Below, piece after piece: positions 1 through 9,408 of a DNA stretch of 64,000 nt. Source of the DNA: Glaciecola sp964195425. Its GTDB lineage: Bacteria; Pseudomonadota; Gammaproteobacteria; Enterobacterales; Alteromonadaceae. Numbering within the stretch: position 1 is the stretch's first letter; each line of letters starts with the position of its first letter. Made by a program: the position numbers and the translations under genes. The notes under the pieces were generated by a model that was not told the DNA's origin, ran no database searches, and saw nothing but the letters and a program-made list of their open reading frames with translations. The DNA lies in NCBI GenBank assembly GCA_964195425.1, contig CAXMOM010000031.1:213679-277678 (forward strand), read 5' to 3'.

Positions 1-1
1 G

Positions 2-1162
2 GATTTTGACCCACACCATTTTGTTAAAGAATACTGGCAAAAAAAGCCCTGCTTAATTAAAAACTTTGTTGCTGATTTTATTGACCCCTTAGATGAAAAC
101 GATTTGGCAGGTTTAGCTCAGGAAGAGGGCGTAGACAGCCGCATAGTGTCAAACACCAAAGGTGTTTGGGACGTGCATCAAGGACCATTCGATGACTTCG
201 AGCCACATTGCAAAGGTGATTGGGCGCTGCTGGTACAAGGTGTTAATAACTATATTGATGAAGTAGACGCACTTTCGCAATTAGTTGATTTTATTCCATA
301 CTGGCGTTTCGATGATGTAATGGTTAGTTATTCCACAAAAAATGCCGGCGTAGGTGCGCATACCGACCAGTACGATGTGTTTATTATCCAAGGCAAAGGT
401 AGCCGACGTTGGCAAGTAGGCTTACCTAACGATTCTGCTATTGGCAACAACACCATCACACCACACCCATTGCTGAAACAAATAGCAGACTTCGATGCCG
501 TAATTGATGAAATTTTGCTGCCAGGCGATGCAATTTATATCCCGCCGAAGCATCCCCATAGAGGTAACACATTATCACCATGCTTAAACTATTCTCTTGG
601 TTTCAGAGCGCCTACTAACCTTGAAGTTCTTACTGGATTGCTCGATGAGAGTGACAATATTCAACAAGCGCAAACCCGTTACACAGACGCTGACATCCAC
701 AAGCTGCGTGTGAACAATGTTTCGCCAATGCAAGTAAGCAACAATGAACTTTCCAAGCTTAAAAATACGCTAGTTGAGCTATTAGATAGCCCTCAAGCAG
801 AACAAGCCCTATTGCAATATTTGTCGCGTCAAGGTTTACCTACTGACCAAGAAGAGCTGCCTGATTACGCGACAGATGAGATATTTGACGCGCTTATACA
901 AGGCGCTATATTTGAAAAGCTACCCGGTGTAAAGCCTATTTACGGTGAGCTACAACTAACTAATTTTTCTTTTTACATAGATGGCAATATGTTTGTAGTC
1001 GACAGTTGTATTGTCGATCAGGCAATAGCTTTGTTAGAAACTCCCCACATCCAGGGCCTTCCTGAAGGGTTTGCCCCACAATTACCAGAAACCGCGCATT
1101 GGCTTACATTAGCAACGCAATTGATTAATTCCGGTTACTGGGAAATTGCCGAGAACGATTAA
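2..1162 (+). CDS. roxA: Ribosomal protein arginine hydroxylase RoxA (YcfD), 5' end cut by window
   Basis: The frame is open from base 2, so the start codon lies outside the window; the first in-window start-like codon (TTG at 104) is internal, since the upstream frame reads as normal RoxA N-terminus. This is a JmjC/cupin Fe(II)- and 2-oxoglutarate-dependent oxygenase that hydroxylates an arginine of ribosomal protein uL16 in the family's characterised members. The iron-binding HxD is visible (His codon 359-361, Asp codon 365-367, in GAHTDQYD) and the distal histidine lies in YIPPKHPHRG. The C-terminal part (from about 700) is the winged-helix dimerisation region of this family. The frame is intact and ends at 1162. 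Recognition is strong from the N-terminal, HxD and PKHPHRG signatures together. Confidence 0.93.
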   Translation, partial: DFDPHHFVKEYWQKKPCLIKNFVADFIDPLDENDLAGLAQEEGVDSRIVSNTKGVWDVHQGPFDDFEPHCKGDWALLVQGVNNYIDEVDALSQLVDFIPYWRFDDVMVSYSTKNAGVGAHTDQYDVFIIQGKGSRRWQVGLPNDSAIGNNTITPHPLLKQIADFDAVIDEILLPGDAIYIPPKHPHRGNTLSPCLNYSLGFRAPTNLEVLTGLLDESDNIQQAQTRYTDADIHKLRVNNVSPMQVSNNELSKLKNTLVELLDSPQAEQALLQYLSRQGLPTDQEELPDYATDEIFDALIQGAIFEKLPGVKPIYGELQLTNFSFYIDGNMFVVDSCIVDQAIALLETPHIQGLPEGFAPQLPETAHWLTLATQLINSGYWEIAEND

Positions 1163-1213
1163 GAGTAAATTAGGCTGTGAAAAGCCACGCTTTTATGGGC
1201 ACAGCCTCTTTGA

Positions 1214-2029
1214 CTATATAGCGGTGGCAATTAGCGCTTTATCTAGAGTAACAGCATGTTCTGCTAAATCGTATTTTTGTAAGTATTTGGCGATGCTGGT
1301 AAACGTTGCGGTGCGTACTTTCCCTTTATGATCTCGCGTTGTTACGTCTTTCATTAAGGCTGAACCGAGCATAAGTTTAAAGCGATTTGTTTTAACGCGC
1401 TGTGCATCAAAATGAGCTTGTGCGTTGGCTTTTAACTGTGCGGCGTTAGTTGTTTTATAGATGGCTGCGTTTAGCATATCAAGAGTATGTTCAGTGCAGT
1501 TTTGATACATGCTGTTAAACGGACTTGCTAAGACTGTGTACTTTGGATTATGCAGTTTTTTGTTATCACCATTAGCAATTAGCGTAATTAACTGCTGTTG
1601 AATTTCAGGCCTTGGAATAACAATGCCTGCGGTTAAATTAAACGCGCCCCAAAAAAAATCTACAGGATAATCGGTGATCAACTGACTTTTGGTTTTATCG
1701 TCGGCATTTTGATATAAGTTATGAATGGCATAGCCATTTACCACACTGCCATCGTCTAAGGTTATAGCTGAATACACAGCAATGGCGGTATGGGTATAAA
1801 AAATACCTTTTGGTAAATCGTTTACTGGACGACCTACTCTGGCAATAATGAAGGCCCTAGCGCCTTTGGCGGCCGCGTATTTTTCAACACCTTTTGAAAA
1901 AGCGACTATCTCTTCAGGTTTATGTTGTATTTTGGCTGCTTGCTGACTTCCTGCATTGGCGTTACTAATTAGCGTGGTGAGCATTACTGCAGCACAAAAA
2001 GTTGTCTTTATCGCGTTTCTGATATTCAT
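1214..2029 (-). CDS. DUF2145 family exported protein
   Basis: A 271-residue protein with a cleavable signal peptide (basic start, hydrophobic stretch, ANA-G cleavage near residue 26). The body matches the DUF2145 pattern: an ARAFIIARVGRP segment, a histidine in FYTHTAIAVYS, and a Cys-Thr-Glu-His group in MYQNCTEHTLDML. The Cys/His arrangement suggests a papain/NlpC-like fold, but that is inference; the family has no established function. A strong ribosome site (AAGGAAAAGG) precedes the ATG at 2029. A second exported protein gene lies 42 bases upstream on the same strand, so the two probably form an operon with this gene second. Confidence 0.75.
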   Translation of the reverse strand: MNIRNAIKTTFCAAVMLTTLISNANAGSQQAAKIQHKPEEIVAFSKGVEKYAAAKGARAFIIARVGRPVNDLPKGIFYTHTAIAVYSAITLDDGSVVNGYAIHNLYQNADDKTKSQLITDYPVDFFWGAFNLTAGIVIPRPEIQQQLITLIANGDNKKLHNPKYTVLASPFNSMYQNCTEHTLDMLNAAIYKTTNAAQLKANAQAHFDAQRVKTNRFKLMLGSALMKDVTTRDHKGKVRTATFTSIAKYLQKYDLAEHAVTLDKALIATAI

Positions 2030-2071
2030 TGCCTTTTCCTTAGATTCAAAATGGGTAATGGTAGATTATCT

Positions 2072-2551
2072 CTAGCGTTTCGCTTGCTCAACAGTCGTTT
2101 TCTTAACAGCTTTATGCATTTCGGTAGTGGTAATTGTGGTAATTTCAGACTCCGTTTGCTGCTTTGGCAGTTGGCTTTGTGCTATCACTTGATTTGGCGC
2201 AGGATCGGCAGTTATTACCATGTCGGTTATGTCAAGTGGGCCATCAGTATGGGTATGTGCAGAAACGTGCTGACCACTACTAGCAAGTGAATCACCCAGC
2301 AAAAGCGCTGTGCTACCCGCTGCTAAGCTTAAGCCACCTGCGACCATAATAGGTGCAGCTACTACAGCACTGGCTACTTTAGCGCTTGAGCGTGCACCAT
2401 GACCTAAGGCAAGCACTGCATGCTTACTAGCTTGTCCGCTATGATTAACGGAACCGCCTTCTGCCATGGCAGGTGTGGTAATTAAGAACGCAGAGGCTGC
2501 AAATGAAGTCAGTAATAAGGTACGAGTAAATAAAGTAGATAAAGTTTTCAT
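2072..2551 (-). CDS. Small exported protein, partner of DUF2145 gene
   Basis: About 159 residues. I place the start at the ATG at 2551 because an AGGA ribosome site sits just upstream and a typical signal peptide follows (MKTLSTLF... to AMA-EGG). An upstream in-frame start at 2584 would add 11 residues before the signal peptide and is less likely. The mature part has an Ala/Gly-rich hydrophobic stretch (about residues 60-90) that could lie in or on a membrane, then a polar, Thr/Gln-rich tail. No family is recognised. It is 42 bases upstream of the DUF2145 gene and transcribed with it; pairing of such genes suggests a joint envelope role (inference). Confidence 0.6.
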   Translation of the reverse strand: MKTLSTLFTRTLLLTSFAASAFLITTPAMAEGGSVNHSGQASKHAVLALGHGARSSAKVASAVVAAPIMVAGGLSLAAGSTALLLGDSLASSGQHVSAHTHTDGPLDITDMVITADPAPNQVIAQSQLPKQQTESEITTITTTEMHKAVKKTTVEQAKR

Positions 2552-2711
2552 TATGTTTTCCTTTTGTGTAAAGCACAGGGGCACTTTAGCTTTCGGTATC
2601 TATATTGTAAACTCGCTTGTGAAATGTATATTTTTATTAAACCAATAGTATATTAAAACGATACGTTTGGTGTTTTATTGAAAAAGCGATCCTGTAGATG
2701 GAATCAAAACA

Positions 2712-3452
2712 ATGAGTCAAATTGCGTTAGTAAGTCAAACTTTAAAGAAATTGCTTAAACAAGAACAATTAACTTATAAACATATTGCTGGAAAGCTAGA
2801 AATGAGTGAGGCAAATATTAAACGTATTTTTGCCACTAACAGCTTTACCTTAGAGCGCCTTGAAGAAATATGTAATTTACTAGCAATATCATTGGCCGAT
2901 CTTTTCGCTATTGCGCAGCAGCAAGGCGATAAAATAAGCGAGTTGAATCAAACCCAAGAAGAAGAGCTCTTAGCCAATCCGCGCTTATTACTTATTGCTG
3001 TGTGTGTGCGCGACGGCTGGAAATTTAGCGAAATTATTGATTACTACAATATCGATGAATTTGAATGTATTCGGTTATTGGCGACGTTAGATAAGCTCAG
3101 GATTATTGATTTATTGCCTAACAATTATTATCGTTCGCTCATTGCTCAAGATTTTCGGTGGATACCTGGAGGAGCGTTAGAACAGTTCATGCAAAAAGAG
3201 GTGATGGTTAAATTTATGGCCCCCAAACAAAATGAACCATGGACCTTCAGGTTTTATTTACGCGGACGTTATTCCCAAAGTTCGGTCGATATTATTCAAC
3301 GAAAACTCAATCAAGTTACTCAAGAAGCGGCGCAGTTAAATGAAGAAGACCAAGCTTTGCCATTACATCAACGCCAACATATGGGTATGTTATTAGCAAT
3401 GAGGCCGTGGGAGCCGTCTTTGTTCAAAAATATGAAACGCGATAAATCTTAA
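2712..3452 (+). CDS. XRE-type HTH transcriptional regulator
   Basis: 246 residues. Residues about 8-65 form a Cro/CI-type helix-turn-helix (LTYKHIAGKLEMSEANIKRI then LERLEEICNLLAISLADLF). The rest has no recognised effector domain but looks all-helical, with a possible second winged-helix-like stretch near residues 95-130. It is divergent from the DUF2145 pair with 160 bases between, so it may control them (inference). Its stop codon overlaps by 4 bases with the end of the convergent hydrolase gene at 3449. Target and signal are unknown. Confidence 0.75.
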   Translation: MSQIALVSQTLKKLLKQEQLTYKHIAGKLEMSEANIKRIFATNSFTLERLEEICNLLAISLADLFAIAQQQGDKISELNQTQEEELLANPRLLLIAVCVRDGWKFSEIIDYYNIDEFECIRLLATLDKLRIIDLLPNNYYRSLIAQDFRWIPGGALEQFMQKEVMVKFMAPKQNEPWTFRFYLRGRYSQSSVDIIQRKLNQVTQEAAQLNEEDQALPLHQRQHMGMLLAMRPWEPSLFKNMKRDKS

Positions 3453-4312
3453 TGTTTACTTAAGCTTTCAAGCACAATTTTCCATAAAGGATAATGAAAG
3501 CCTAAGCCCATATGACTGCAGCTTACTTCAACAATTTTCGTGTGTAAGCTGACAGCGTCACCACTAGCACTTTTTGCAATGATACCGTCGTATTTGCCGT
3601 TGATAATCGTAATTGCTTGTGTGATGGGGTTTTGGTCGCGTTTTGCGAATTCGCGTTCTATCCAGTCTACATCAATGCCATTTTTACGAAAACTATCGGC
3701 AGCGGCAGTATATTTTGGTCCGCCAATAGAGGGTGTGCCAATGGTAATCACCTCAGAAACATACTCGGGTAACTCACGTGCAGCTTCTCTGGCGACTATT
3801 CCACCCAAGCTCCAGCCAATTAAGACCAGGGGCGCTTCTATCGTTTTTGAAAGGGCTCTTATGCGCTCAACGGCGCGCGTGCATAAATAAGGTATGCCCA
3901 TTTCATCTGTCGTAATAGGCGCAGATTTACCGGTAGGGTCGACATGCCAAGTATCGCTAACATCCGACAACTCAAATTTGCGTTTTAATCCTGCATCGTT
4001 TAATCCTAATCCCCAATCGTATACTACATGACCATGACGCTCTAAACATTTACGAAAAGGTTTGAAGGCACGATTGTCGGAGCCATAGAAGGGAAATAAA
4101 ACGATTTGTTTACACGATTTTGCGTACTCAGGAAAGACGCGTTGGGTACGCGGGTGCAAGAGGAAGACAAAATCCTTGATAGCCATAAGTTCTAATAAGA
4201 AAGCGGCTTTACTCGGTGGAACCGGCTCAATGGAGTTATGCATGCTAGTAACGAGACTGCTTTGCTTACCATACACTCTATTAAAGCGCATCAATAAGAC
4301 AATGTCGAGCAC
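3449..4312 (-). CDS. Alpha/beta hydrolase
   Basis: Up to 287 residues. The nucleophile elbow is GWSLGG (Ser), preceded by the strand APLVLI. Candidate acid and base of the triad are the Asp in NGKYDGII and the His in SCSHMGLG near the C-terminus, all in the right order. No signal peptide. The start is uncertain: 4312 is GTG, ATGs lie at 4291 and 4243, and none has a clear ribosome site; the conserved part begins about 40 residues in. Substrate unknown; the family includes lipases, esterases and acyltransferases. Convergent with the XRE regulator. Confidence 0.7.
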   Translation of the reverse strand: MLDIVLLMRFNRVYGKQSSLVTSMHNSIEPVPPSKAAFLLELMAIKDFVFLLHPRTQRVFPEYAKSCKQIVLFPFYGSDNRAFKPFRKCLERHGHVVYDWGLGLNDAGLKRKFELSDVSDTWHVDPTGKSAPITTDEMGIPYLCTRAVERIRALSKTIEAPLVLIGWSLGGIVAREAARELPEYVSEVITIGTPSIGGPKYTAAADSFRKNGIDVDWIEREFAKRDQNPITQAITIINGKYDGIIAKSASGDAVSLHTKIVEVSCSHMGLGFHYPLWKIVLESLSKH

Positions 4313-4424
4313 TATAACAATATGCGTATTGGTATATTGTTATAGGCCAGAGCCGTCAGCAAGGTTTTAAGCTTGTAGAGGTAGTTATTTGAATATTATG
4401 CCAAAGTGATGTTGCGCTTTATGG

Positions 4425-4982
4425 CTAGGGCATTGATTTCATAAATTTCGTGAATGTTTCCTGCCCTTTCACCACCCATTCGGGTGTAGCTTCGCCTGTA
4501 CCTGCATGGCTTAAATTGGGGTGTAAGTTGATGACCTCTTCTAGTCCTGCGCGCTGTTCATCAGTTATATCAACAAAAAAGATATGCTTGCCTTTTTTGA
4601 GCAATTTCTGAAACTGTCTAAATTCATAGTTCGGAACTTGAATTCCAATAAAACCACCCACCCACGTGCAAAACCCTAATAGCACAACCGCTAAAAAGGC
4701 AAAGGGTACCCAACCTGCTGCTGAGATATGCCATTGCATTAAATACGACACCAGCAATACTAGTAAGGCTGCAACAATGCCCACTACAGCACCAATTTTC
4801 ATCGACCTTACTACGTCTTGTTTTAAGACGGCTTCAATAGCATGTAAATGATGTTTTTCTACTTCGGCATCGTTTTCACTTAATACGTGTATTTGCGGAG
4901 TAGTAATACCTTGAGATTTTAGTTCTTCTTCAACTAACTGTAAGTCTTTTAAGTCGCTGCTAATATAATATTGACGTTTCAT
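4425..4982 (-). CDS. Two-helix inner membrane protein of unknown function
   Basis: 185 residues. I take the ATG at 4982 because AGGAG sits 7 bases upstream; the in-frame GTG two codons earlier would lie almost on that site. Two membrane segments occur at about residues 60-82 and 90-115, the second glycine-rich (VGGFIGIQVP), between a soluble N-terminal region with alternating acidic and histidine residues and a soluble C-terminal region. The layout resembles small DUF1269-like or glycine-zipper membrane proteins, but I cannot name the family. It is monocistronic and followed upstream by 900 bases without a convincing gene. Confidence 0.6.
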   Translation of the reverse strand: MKRQYYISSDLKDLQLVEEELKSQGITTPQIHVLSENDAEVEKHHLHAIEAVLKQDVVRSMKIGAVVGIVAALLVLLVSYLMQWHISAAGWVPFAFLAVVLLGFCTWVGGFIGIQVPNYEFRQFQKLLKKGKHIFFVDITDEQRAGLEEVINLHPNLSHAGTGEATPEWVVKGQETFTKFMKSMP

Positions 4983-5890
4983 TCGCACTCTCCTAAAGAG
5001 GCTGGGGTAATAACAAATGCACGGTTAGCATGAAGTGACGGCAAGTCATCAATGCATTTTACACAAACTTGCTACGCCCAACTTTCCATAATAGGTCAAT
5101 ATGTAACCAGTTTGTTAATTACATGTATAACATATAACTCACAGATGTTTTAATTTTTATTTAGTAATATACAAGCCCCTTAGTGTTTCGTATCTACATA
5201 AATTTACCTTAGCTTCTATATAACTGGGCTACGCTCGGCTACCTACTTTTCTAGGATCAGTGCTTTTCTACAACATTCTAGATTCGAAATTAGTGCGCGC
5301 AATTAGGATTTATTGGATGCAATTTCAGGTATACTCAAAACAACGCTTTCATAAACGTATGCCGGCCTCAAGGCCTATAGCTTATTTGGCCTTACCAATT
5401 GTGAAAGTCTTTGAAATCAATACTTGCCTGTCCTTTGACGTGCAGTTTTTCTTCATAAATCTACCTGCCTAAACTCAAAAACTACCGTTTTGATTATTGC
5501 CAAAAAATGTGATTTACCATGAAACAGTTATAAAATGAAGGTAACATCATGAATTACATTGTTATTTTATGATAAATAGCTTGTCGCAAAATACCCAACT
5601 ATTTTGGTAAGGCCACTTGACGGGAGAAGGCGTTTGCACGATTATTTGGTCACTCGAACACAGACCGAAATAGTCTTTTCGTCAATGCTTGATACTCCAA
5701 AATAATTAAAAGCGTTTTAGAATCCGTATCTAAGGGTAAAGACGTGACTGCATAGCGCTTAATAAACGCAAAATATCAGTTAATAGTGCTATGTTTTGAC
5801 TATCCGAATATTGGTTCGTTTTTGTAGTATGCATTCGTTGGTAAAAGCACTGTTTTCGCATAATATCAATATTTCTTGAGATAACACAAA
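4983..5890. other. Long intergenic stretch with no supportable gene
   Basis: About 900 bases. Short open frames at 5260-5472 (+) and 5730-5963 (-) have no ribosome site, no recognisable motif and no low-complexity signature, so I do not call them. The stretch sits just upstream of the decayed hexuronate genes and may hold unrecognisable remains of that locus, such as a transporter gene; nothing seen proves this. Confidence 0.4.
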
Positions 5891-7023
5891 ATGATTGAGA
5901 CTTGGAGATGGTTCGGGCCGAACGATTCAATAAGTTTACAAAACATAAGTCAAGCGGGCGCAACAGGTATTGTCACTTCTTTACATGAGGTTAAAACCGG
6001 CGAACTATGAACTGTTGGGGCGATACAAAGCCGCAAAGATCTGATTGAAGATGCACGGTTTACGTGGGATGTTATTGAGAGCATCCCTGTGCATAATGAT
6101 ATTAAAACCCGCACGGGAAATTACCTGCAGTTTATTGAAAACTATAAGCAATCAATTATTAATGCTGCACAGTGCGGTGTGCATACAATTTGTTATAACT
6201 TCATGCCAGTAGTTGACTGGACTCGTACAAACTTAATGTACAAACTACCGAATAACAGTTACGCCTTGCGTTTTGAAATGACAGATTTCGCCGCCTGCGA
6301 TGTGTATATGCTTTAACCCCATGTCGGGCGATGAACGCTTAGCCCTTGAGATAAATATCATAGCAGGCTTACCTGGTGGCGAGGGCTCATATACTCGAGA
6401 AAGTATCCGTGAAACTATTCAGCTGTTTATTGACCTTGGAACCGAAGGTTTTAGAGAAAATTTGTTCTATTTTTTACGTGAAATTATTCCCGTGGCAGAA
6501 TTGATGAAAACACAAAATGTGTATTCATCCTGACGATCCTCCGTTTTCATTATTTGGTTTACCACGAGTAGTATCTGCGGCAGATGACGCCGACAAGCTT
6601 CTTAAAGCTTGTCCAAGTCCGGCTAATGGTCTTACTATGTGTGCTGGTTCATATGGTGCGCGCGGCGACTATGATCTGGTGCAAATGGCACGACAGTTTG
6701 GTCCTAGCATTTATTTTGTGCATCTGCGTAATGTTACTCGTGAAGAAGACGGATCGTTTTACGAGTCTGATCATCTTGATGGCGACAATGATATGGTGGG
6801 TCTTGTTGAAGCCTTACTTGCAGAAGATAAACGTCGCAAAGAAGGTGCCGGTAGTGACGATTATTTGCGTATTCCTATGCATCCTGACCATGCTCATTTA
6901 CTCGATGACGAATTAACCGATGAAGGTGTTAAACCCAGCTACAGTTACATGGGGCGAATGAAGGGTTTGGCTGAATTACGAGGTGTTATTCATACCGTTT
7001 CGACCTTTGTAAATAGAAATTAA
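5891..7023 (+). pseudogene. uxuA: Mannonate dehydratase UxuA, broken
   Basis: UxuA dehydrates D-mannonate to 2-keto-3-deoxygluconate in glucuronate breakdown. The remnant starts at ATG 5891 (METWRW-like start, then GPNDSISLQ and GATGIVTSLHE). A TGA at 6008-6010 replaces the tryptophan codon expected after NGEV/TGEL. The frame continues through CYNFMPVVDWTRT, then near 6312 about 20-25 codons are missing and the frame changes (DVYML jumps to SGDERLALEINIIAGLPGGEG). A further shift near 6505-6517 follows IIPVAE, after which MCIHPDDPPFSLFGLPR, HLRNVTREEDGSF and the C-terminal GRMKGLAELRG are all readable to 7023. Three independent lesions make function impossible. The remains are otherwise well conserved, so inactivation looks recent. 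Confidence 0.93.
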
Positions 7024-7088
7024 TTAGCAAGTAAGTCAATATTTTATCATCGCGTTTTCCGTCATATTACGCTAAGGACTCAAGAGTT

Positions 7089-7940
7089 ACAAAACCTCTA
7101 GTGCTGCATCCAGACCGCTTATTTCCAAGCGATAATAATACGCGTAACATTGCACGTGAACTTTATACGCAAATCAAAGATTTACCTATTATAAGTCCCC
7201 ATGGGTATACGGATCCTTCTTGGTTCGCATTAAATAAAAACTTTTTGAATCCAGCTTAGCTACTCATTCAGCCCGATCATTATGTGTTCAGAATGTTATA
7301 TAGCCAAAACATTAAACTAGACGACCTTGGTATAGGTAAAGGCGAAAAATGTTTCACCGGAGTCGGTTTGGAATATATTTGCTTCACATTACCACTTATG
7401 TAGAGGCACGCCCTCTAGAATGTGAATGGACTATGTCTTTGCCGAAGTATTTGGCCTAGAGATAGCACTTAACGCGAACACAGCCGGCCATTATTACGAA
7501 ACAATTCACAAACAATTGGCTACTGACGCTTTTAAACCAAGAGCGCTTTTCGATAGTGTTAATATTGAAGTGATTGCGACGACTGAAAATCCTTTGGATT
7601 CACTTGAGTATCACTAAACTATTTTAGACAGCAGTTGGGATGCCAAAGTAATAAGCGCATTTAGGCCCGACAACCTGCTTGATCCTGAATTTGAGTCGTT
7701 TAATCAAGATATTGTTAAGTTGGGTGAATTAACAGATGAAGATACCAGCAATTACAAGGGTTAGTTAAACGCGCCGCGTAATCGTCGCTTATTTTTCAAA
7801 AAACTGGGCGCATCATCAAGTGATCATGGCCATTTTACGCCGCGTACAGAGTGTTTATCGAATGAGCAAGCTGCTCGGCATTATGCAAATGCTCTTGCAG
7901 GCAAACTCGATAGCGAAGGTGCTGATTTAGGTTGCGAGTT
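7089..7940 (+). pseudogene. uxaC: Glucuronate isomerase UxaC, N-terminal remnant
   Basis: UxaC interconverts glucuronate/fructuronate and galacturonate/tagaturonate. The remnant begins with PLVLHPDRLFPS (no start codon; ACA stands where ATG is expected at 7089). The metal-binding HGHTD reads HGYTD. Stops occur at 7257-7259 (TAG), 7423-7425 (TGA), 7615-7617 (TAA) and 7762-7764 (TAG), with a frameshift near 7350. Recognisable blocks include IKDLPIISPHG, DHYVFRMLYSQ, FAEVFGLE, RALFDSVNIEVIATTE and KKLGASSSDHGH. Homology stops near 7930 at about residue 270 of a usual 470, where uxuB sequence begins, so the 3' third is deleted. Confidence 0.9.
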
Positions 7941-7943
7941 TAA

Positions 7944-8351
7944 CAGGTTGCTATGGACGGATCGCAAAAAATAGTCCAGCGGATTTTAGGCCCAATAGCA
8001 GACAACATTGCGGCCAACGCTGTTACTGTCGACAACCGCAATAGTTCAGCTACAAGAAGTTACAAAGTAATGATAGCGGTTGTGGCATCTTGGATGCTTT
8101 ACTTGCGCGGGCAAGATGAAGCTGGGAATACTTTTGAATTAAGAGACCCCTTCGCTACGGAGCTTCATGCAATGGCGCTAAAATATCAAGGTTCACCTGA
8201 GGACTATGTAGAGGCTGTGATTAACACTATTGATATTATTCCGGCTAGCTTGAGTCAAAATAGCGAGTTTGTGGGACCGCTCGTTGAGGCCATTACCGCT
8301 ATTGAAGGTAACGGCTTGGCCAAATATCTTCAAAGCATTTTGCACTTATAA
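7944..8351 (+). pseudogene. uxuB: Fructuronate reductase UxuB, C-terminal remnant
   Basis: The frame from 7944 to 8351 reads QVAMDGSQKIVQRILG, the conserved segment near the C-terminal domain start in mannitol-dehydrogenase-family fructuronate reductases, then a matching C-terminal domain (SWMLYLRGQDEAG, LRDPFATELH). About 135 of the usual 480 or so residues remain; the NAD-binding half is missing. A TAA at 7941-7943 lies directly upstream, and uxaC sequence lies directly before that, so one deletion probably removed the end of uxaC and the start of uxuB. No ribosome site serves the internal ATG at 7953. It ends 2 bases from the end of the convergent GntR gene. Confidence 0.88.
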
Positions 8352-8353
8352 GA

Positions 8354-9058
8354 CTACTTGTTAAAGTGCGTGGCTGCGTTTGCGTTTGCGGTTGCGTTTT
8401 CCAGATGCATTTTCATAGCGGTTCTCACTCTTTCCGGATTGCGCTGCTCGAGTGCTGCTAAAATATTCTTATGTTCTTGAATAGAAGGGTGAATGCCTTC
8501 CTCTCGAATTCGTTCTAAAAACATTGAGTTTAGGTCCGATTCATTCCTCAGTTTCCATAGCCAGTCTACTACCGAAGAAATAGCGCTGTTCTCACAGGCC
8601 TGAGCAATTATTGAATGAAACTTTTGATCAGCTCGCTCTGATGCATTTGATTGTTTTTCTTCTTCCATTTCATTGATTGCGTTGCGTAATTTGGCTAGTT
8701 GCTCGTCTGTAATACGCGCTGCTGCAAGGGCGCAGGCTTCGGCTTCAATGATGTATCTGATTTCTAGAATTTCAAAAGGCCCAACGCCTTTGTCTGTAAC
8801 GGGCTTACCAATACGATTTTGCTGATGGGTAACATAAATGCCAGAGCCGGTGCGTATTTCAATTACACCTGAAAGCTCAAGAGCAATCATCGCTCCTCTT
8901 ATAGTAGGGCGACTTACACCAAGTTGCTCTGCAAGTTCGCGTTCCAAAGGGAAACGTTCACCAGGCTTAATAGATTCATTGTTAATCAGCTTCTTTAACT
9001 GTTCAGCCACCTTTATGTACAGGCTGTCGCTTTTGATTGTTTGTAATTCTAAGTTCAT
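8354..9058 (-). CDS. GntR/FadR-family regulator, UxuR-like
   Basis: 234 residues, intact. Residues about 11-75 form a GntR winged helix (ELAEQLGVSRPTIRGAMIAL, then IRTGSGIYV), and the rest is an all-helical FCD ligand domain whose metal-binding type residues include the His in KFHSIIA and the His in EHKNILAAL. Position beside uxuA-uxaC-uxuB remains suggests it was the hexuronate repressor (UxuR/ExuR role, inference). It is the only member of the locus without lesions. No strong ribosome site precedes the ATG at 9058. Either it still controls other genes elsewhere or it has simply not yet decayed. Confidence 0.85.
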   Translation of the reverse strand: MNLELQTIKSDSLYIKVAEQLKKLINNESIKPGERFPLERELAEQLGVSRPTIRGAMIALELSGVIEIRTGSGIYVTHQQNRIGKPVTDKGVGPFEILEIRYIIEAEACALAAARITDEQLAKLRNAINEMEEEKQSNASERADQKFHSIIAQACENSAISSVVDWLWKLRNESDLNSMFLERIREEGIHPSIQEHKNILAALEQRNPERVRTAMKMHLENATANANAATHFNK

Positions 9059-9408
9059 ACAATTAACTACTTTAGTCTTGAAATTATATTATTTTTGGCG
9101 CTTGAGCGCTATTGCAATGCGGTGCATAAATTTTAGGTGCAACAAACAGATTCTTTACCTAGTTTCAAACCCAGCGTTATGCAGAGTTGTCTATATAAAA
9201 TTTTACTAAATTAATATAAAAAGCAGTGATTAATGATAGTAAGCACTTGCTAGGGGAGAGTTGTAATAAAGGAGTGATGAAATAAATGACGTATGCGAGC
9301 AAAAGCACAGCTAAAGGTTTTCGCAATAAACGCGATGTATACATTAGTTATCGTTATTAAGTAATAAACTCGCTCGCTTTTTGTATATGTGCATATGGAT
9401 GGTAATAA
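9059..9408. promoter_or_regulatory. Divergent intergenic region between gntR and the giant secreted protein
   Basis: About 350 bases that must hold the promoters of both divergent genes. It is AT-rich. I see no palindrome or promoter pair good enough to place, and no convincing gene; the 62-residue minus-strand frame at 9250-9438 has no motif and overlaps the next gene's start. Confidence 0.35.

Noticed and set aside
5260..5963. Short frames of 70 and 77 codons in the gap before uxuA
   Set aside because: No ribosome site, motif or plausible start context; composition is that of random AT-rich DNA.
7953..8351. 132-codon frame as an independent small gene
   Set aside because: It is the C-terminal part of fructuronate reductase; no ribosome site, and homology continues upstream of the internal ATG to the deletion junction.
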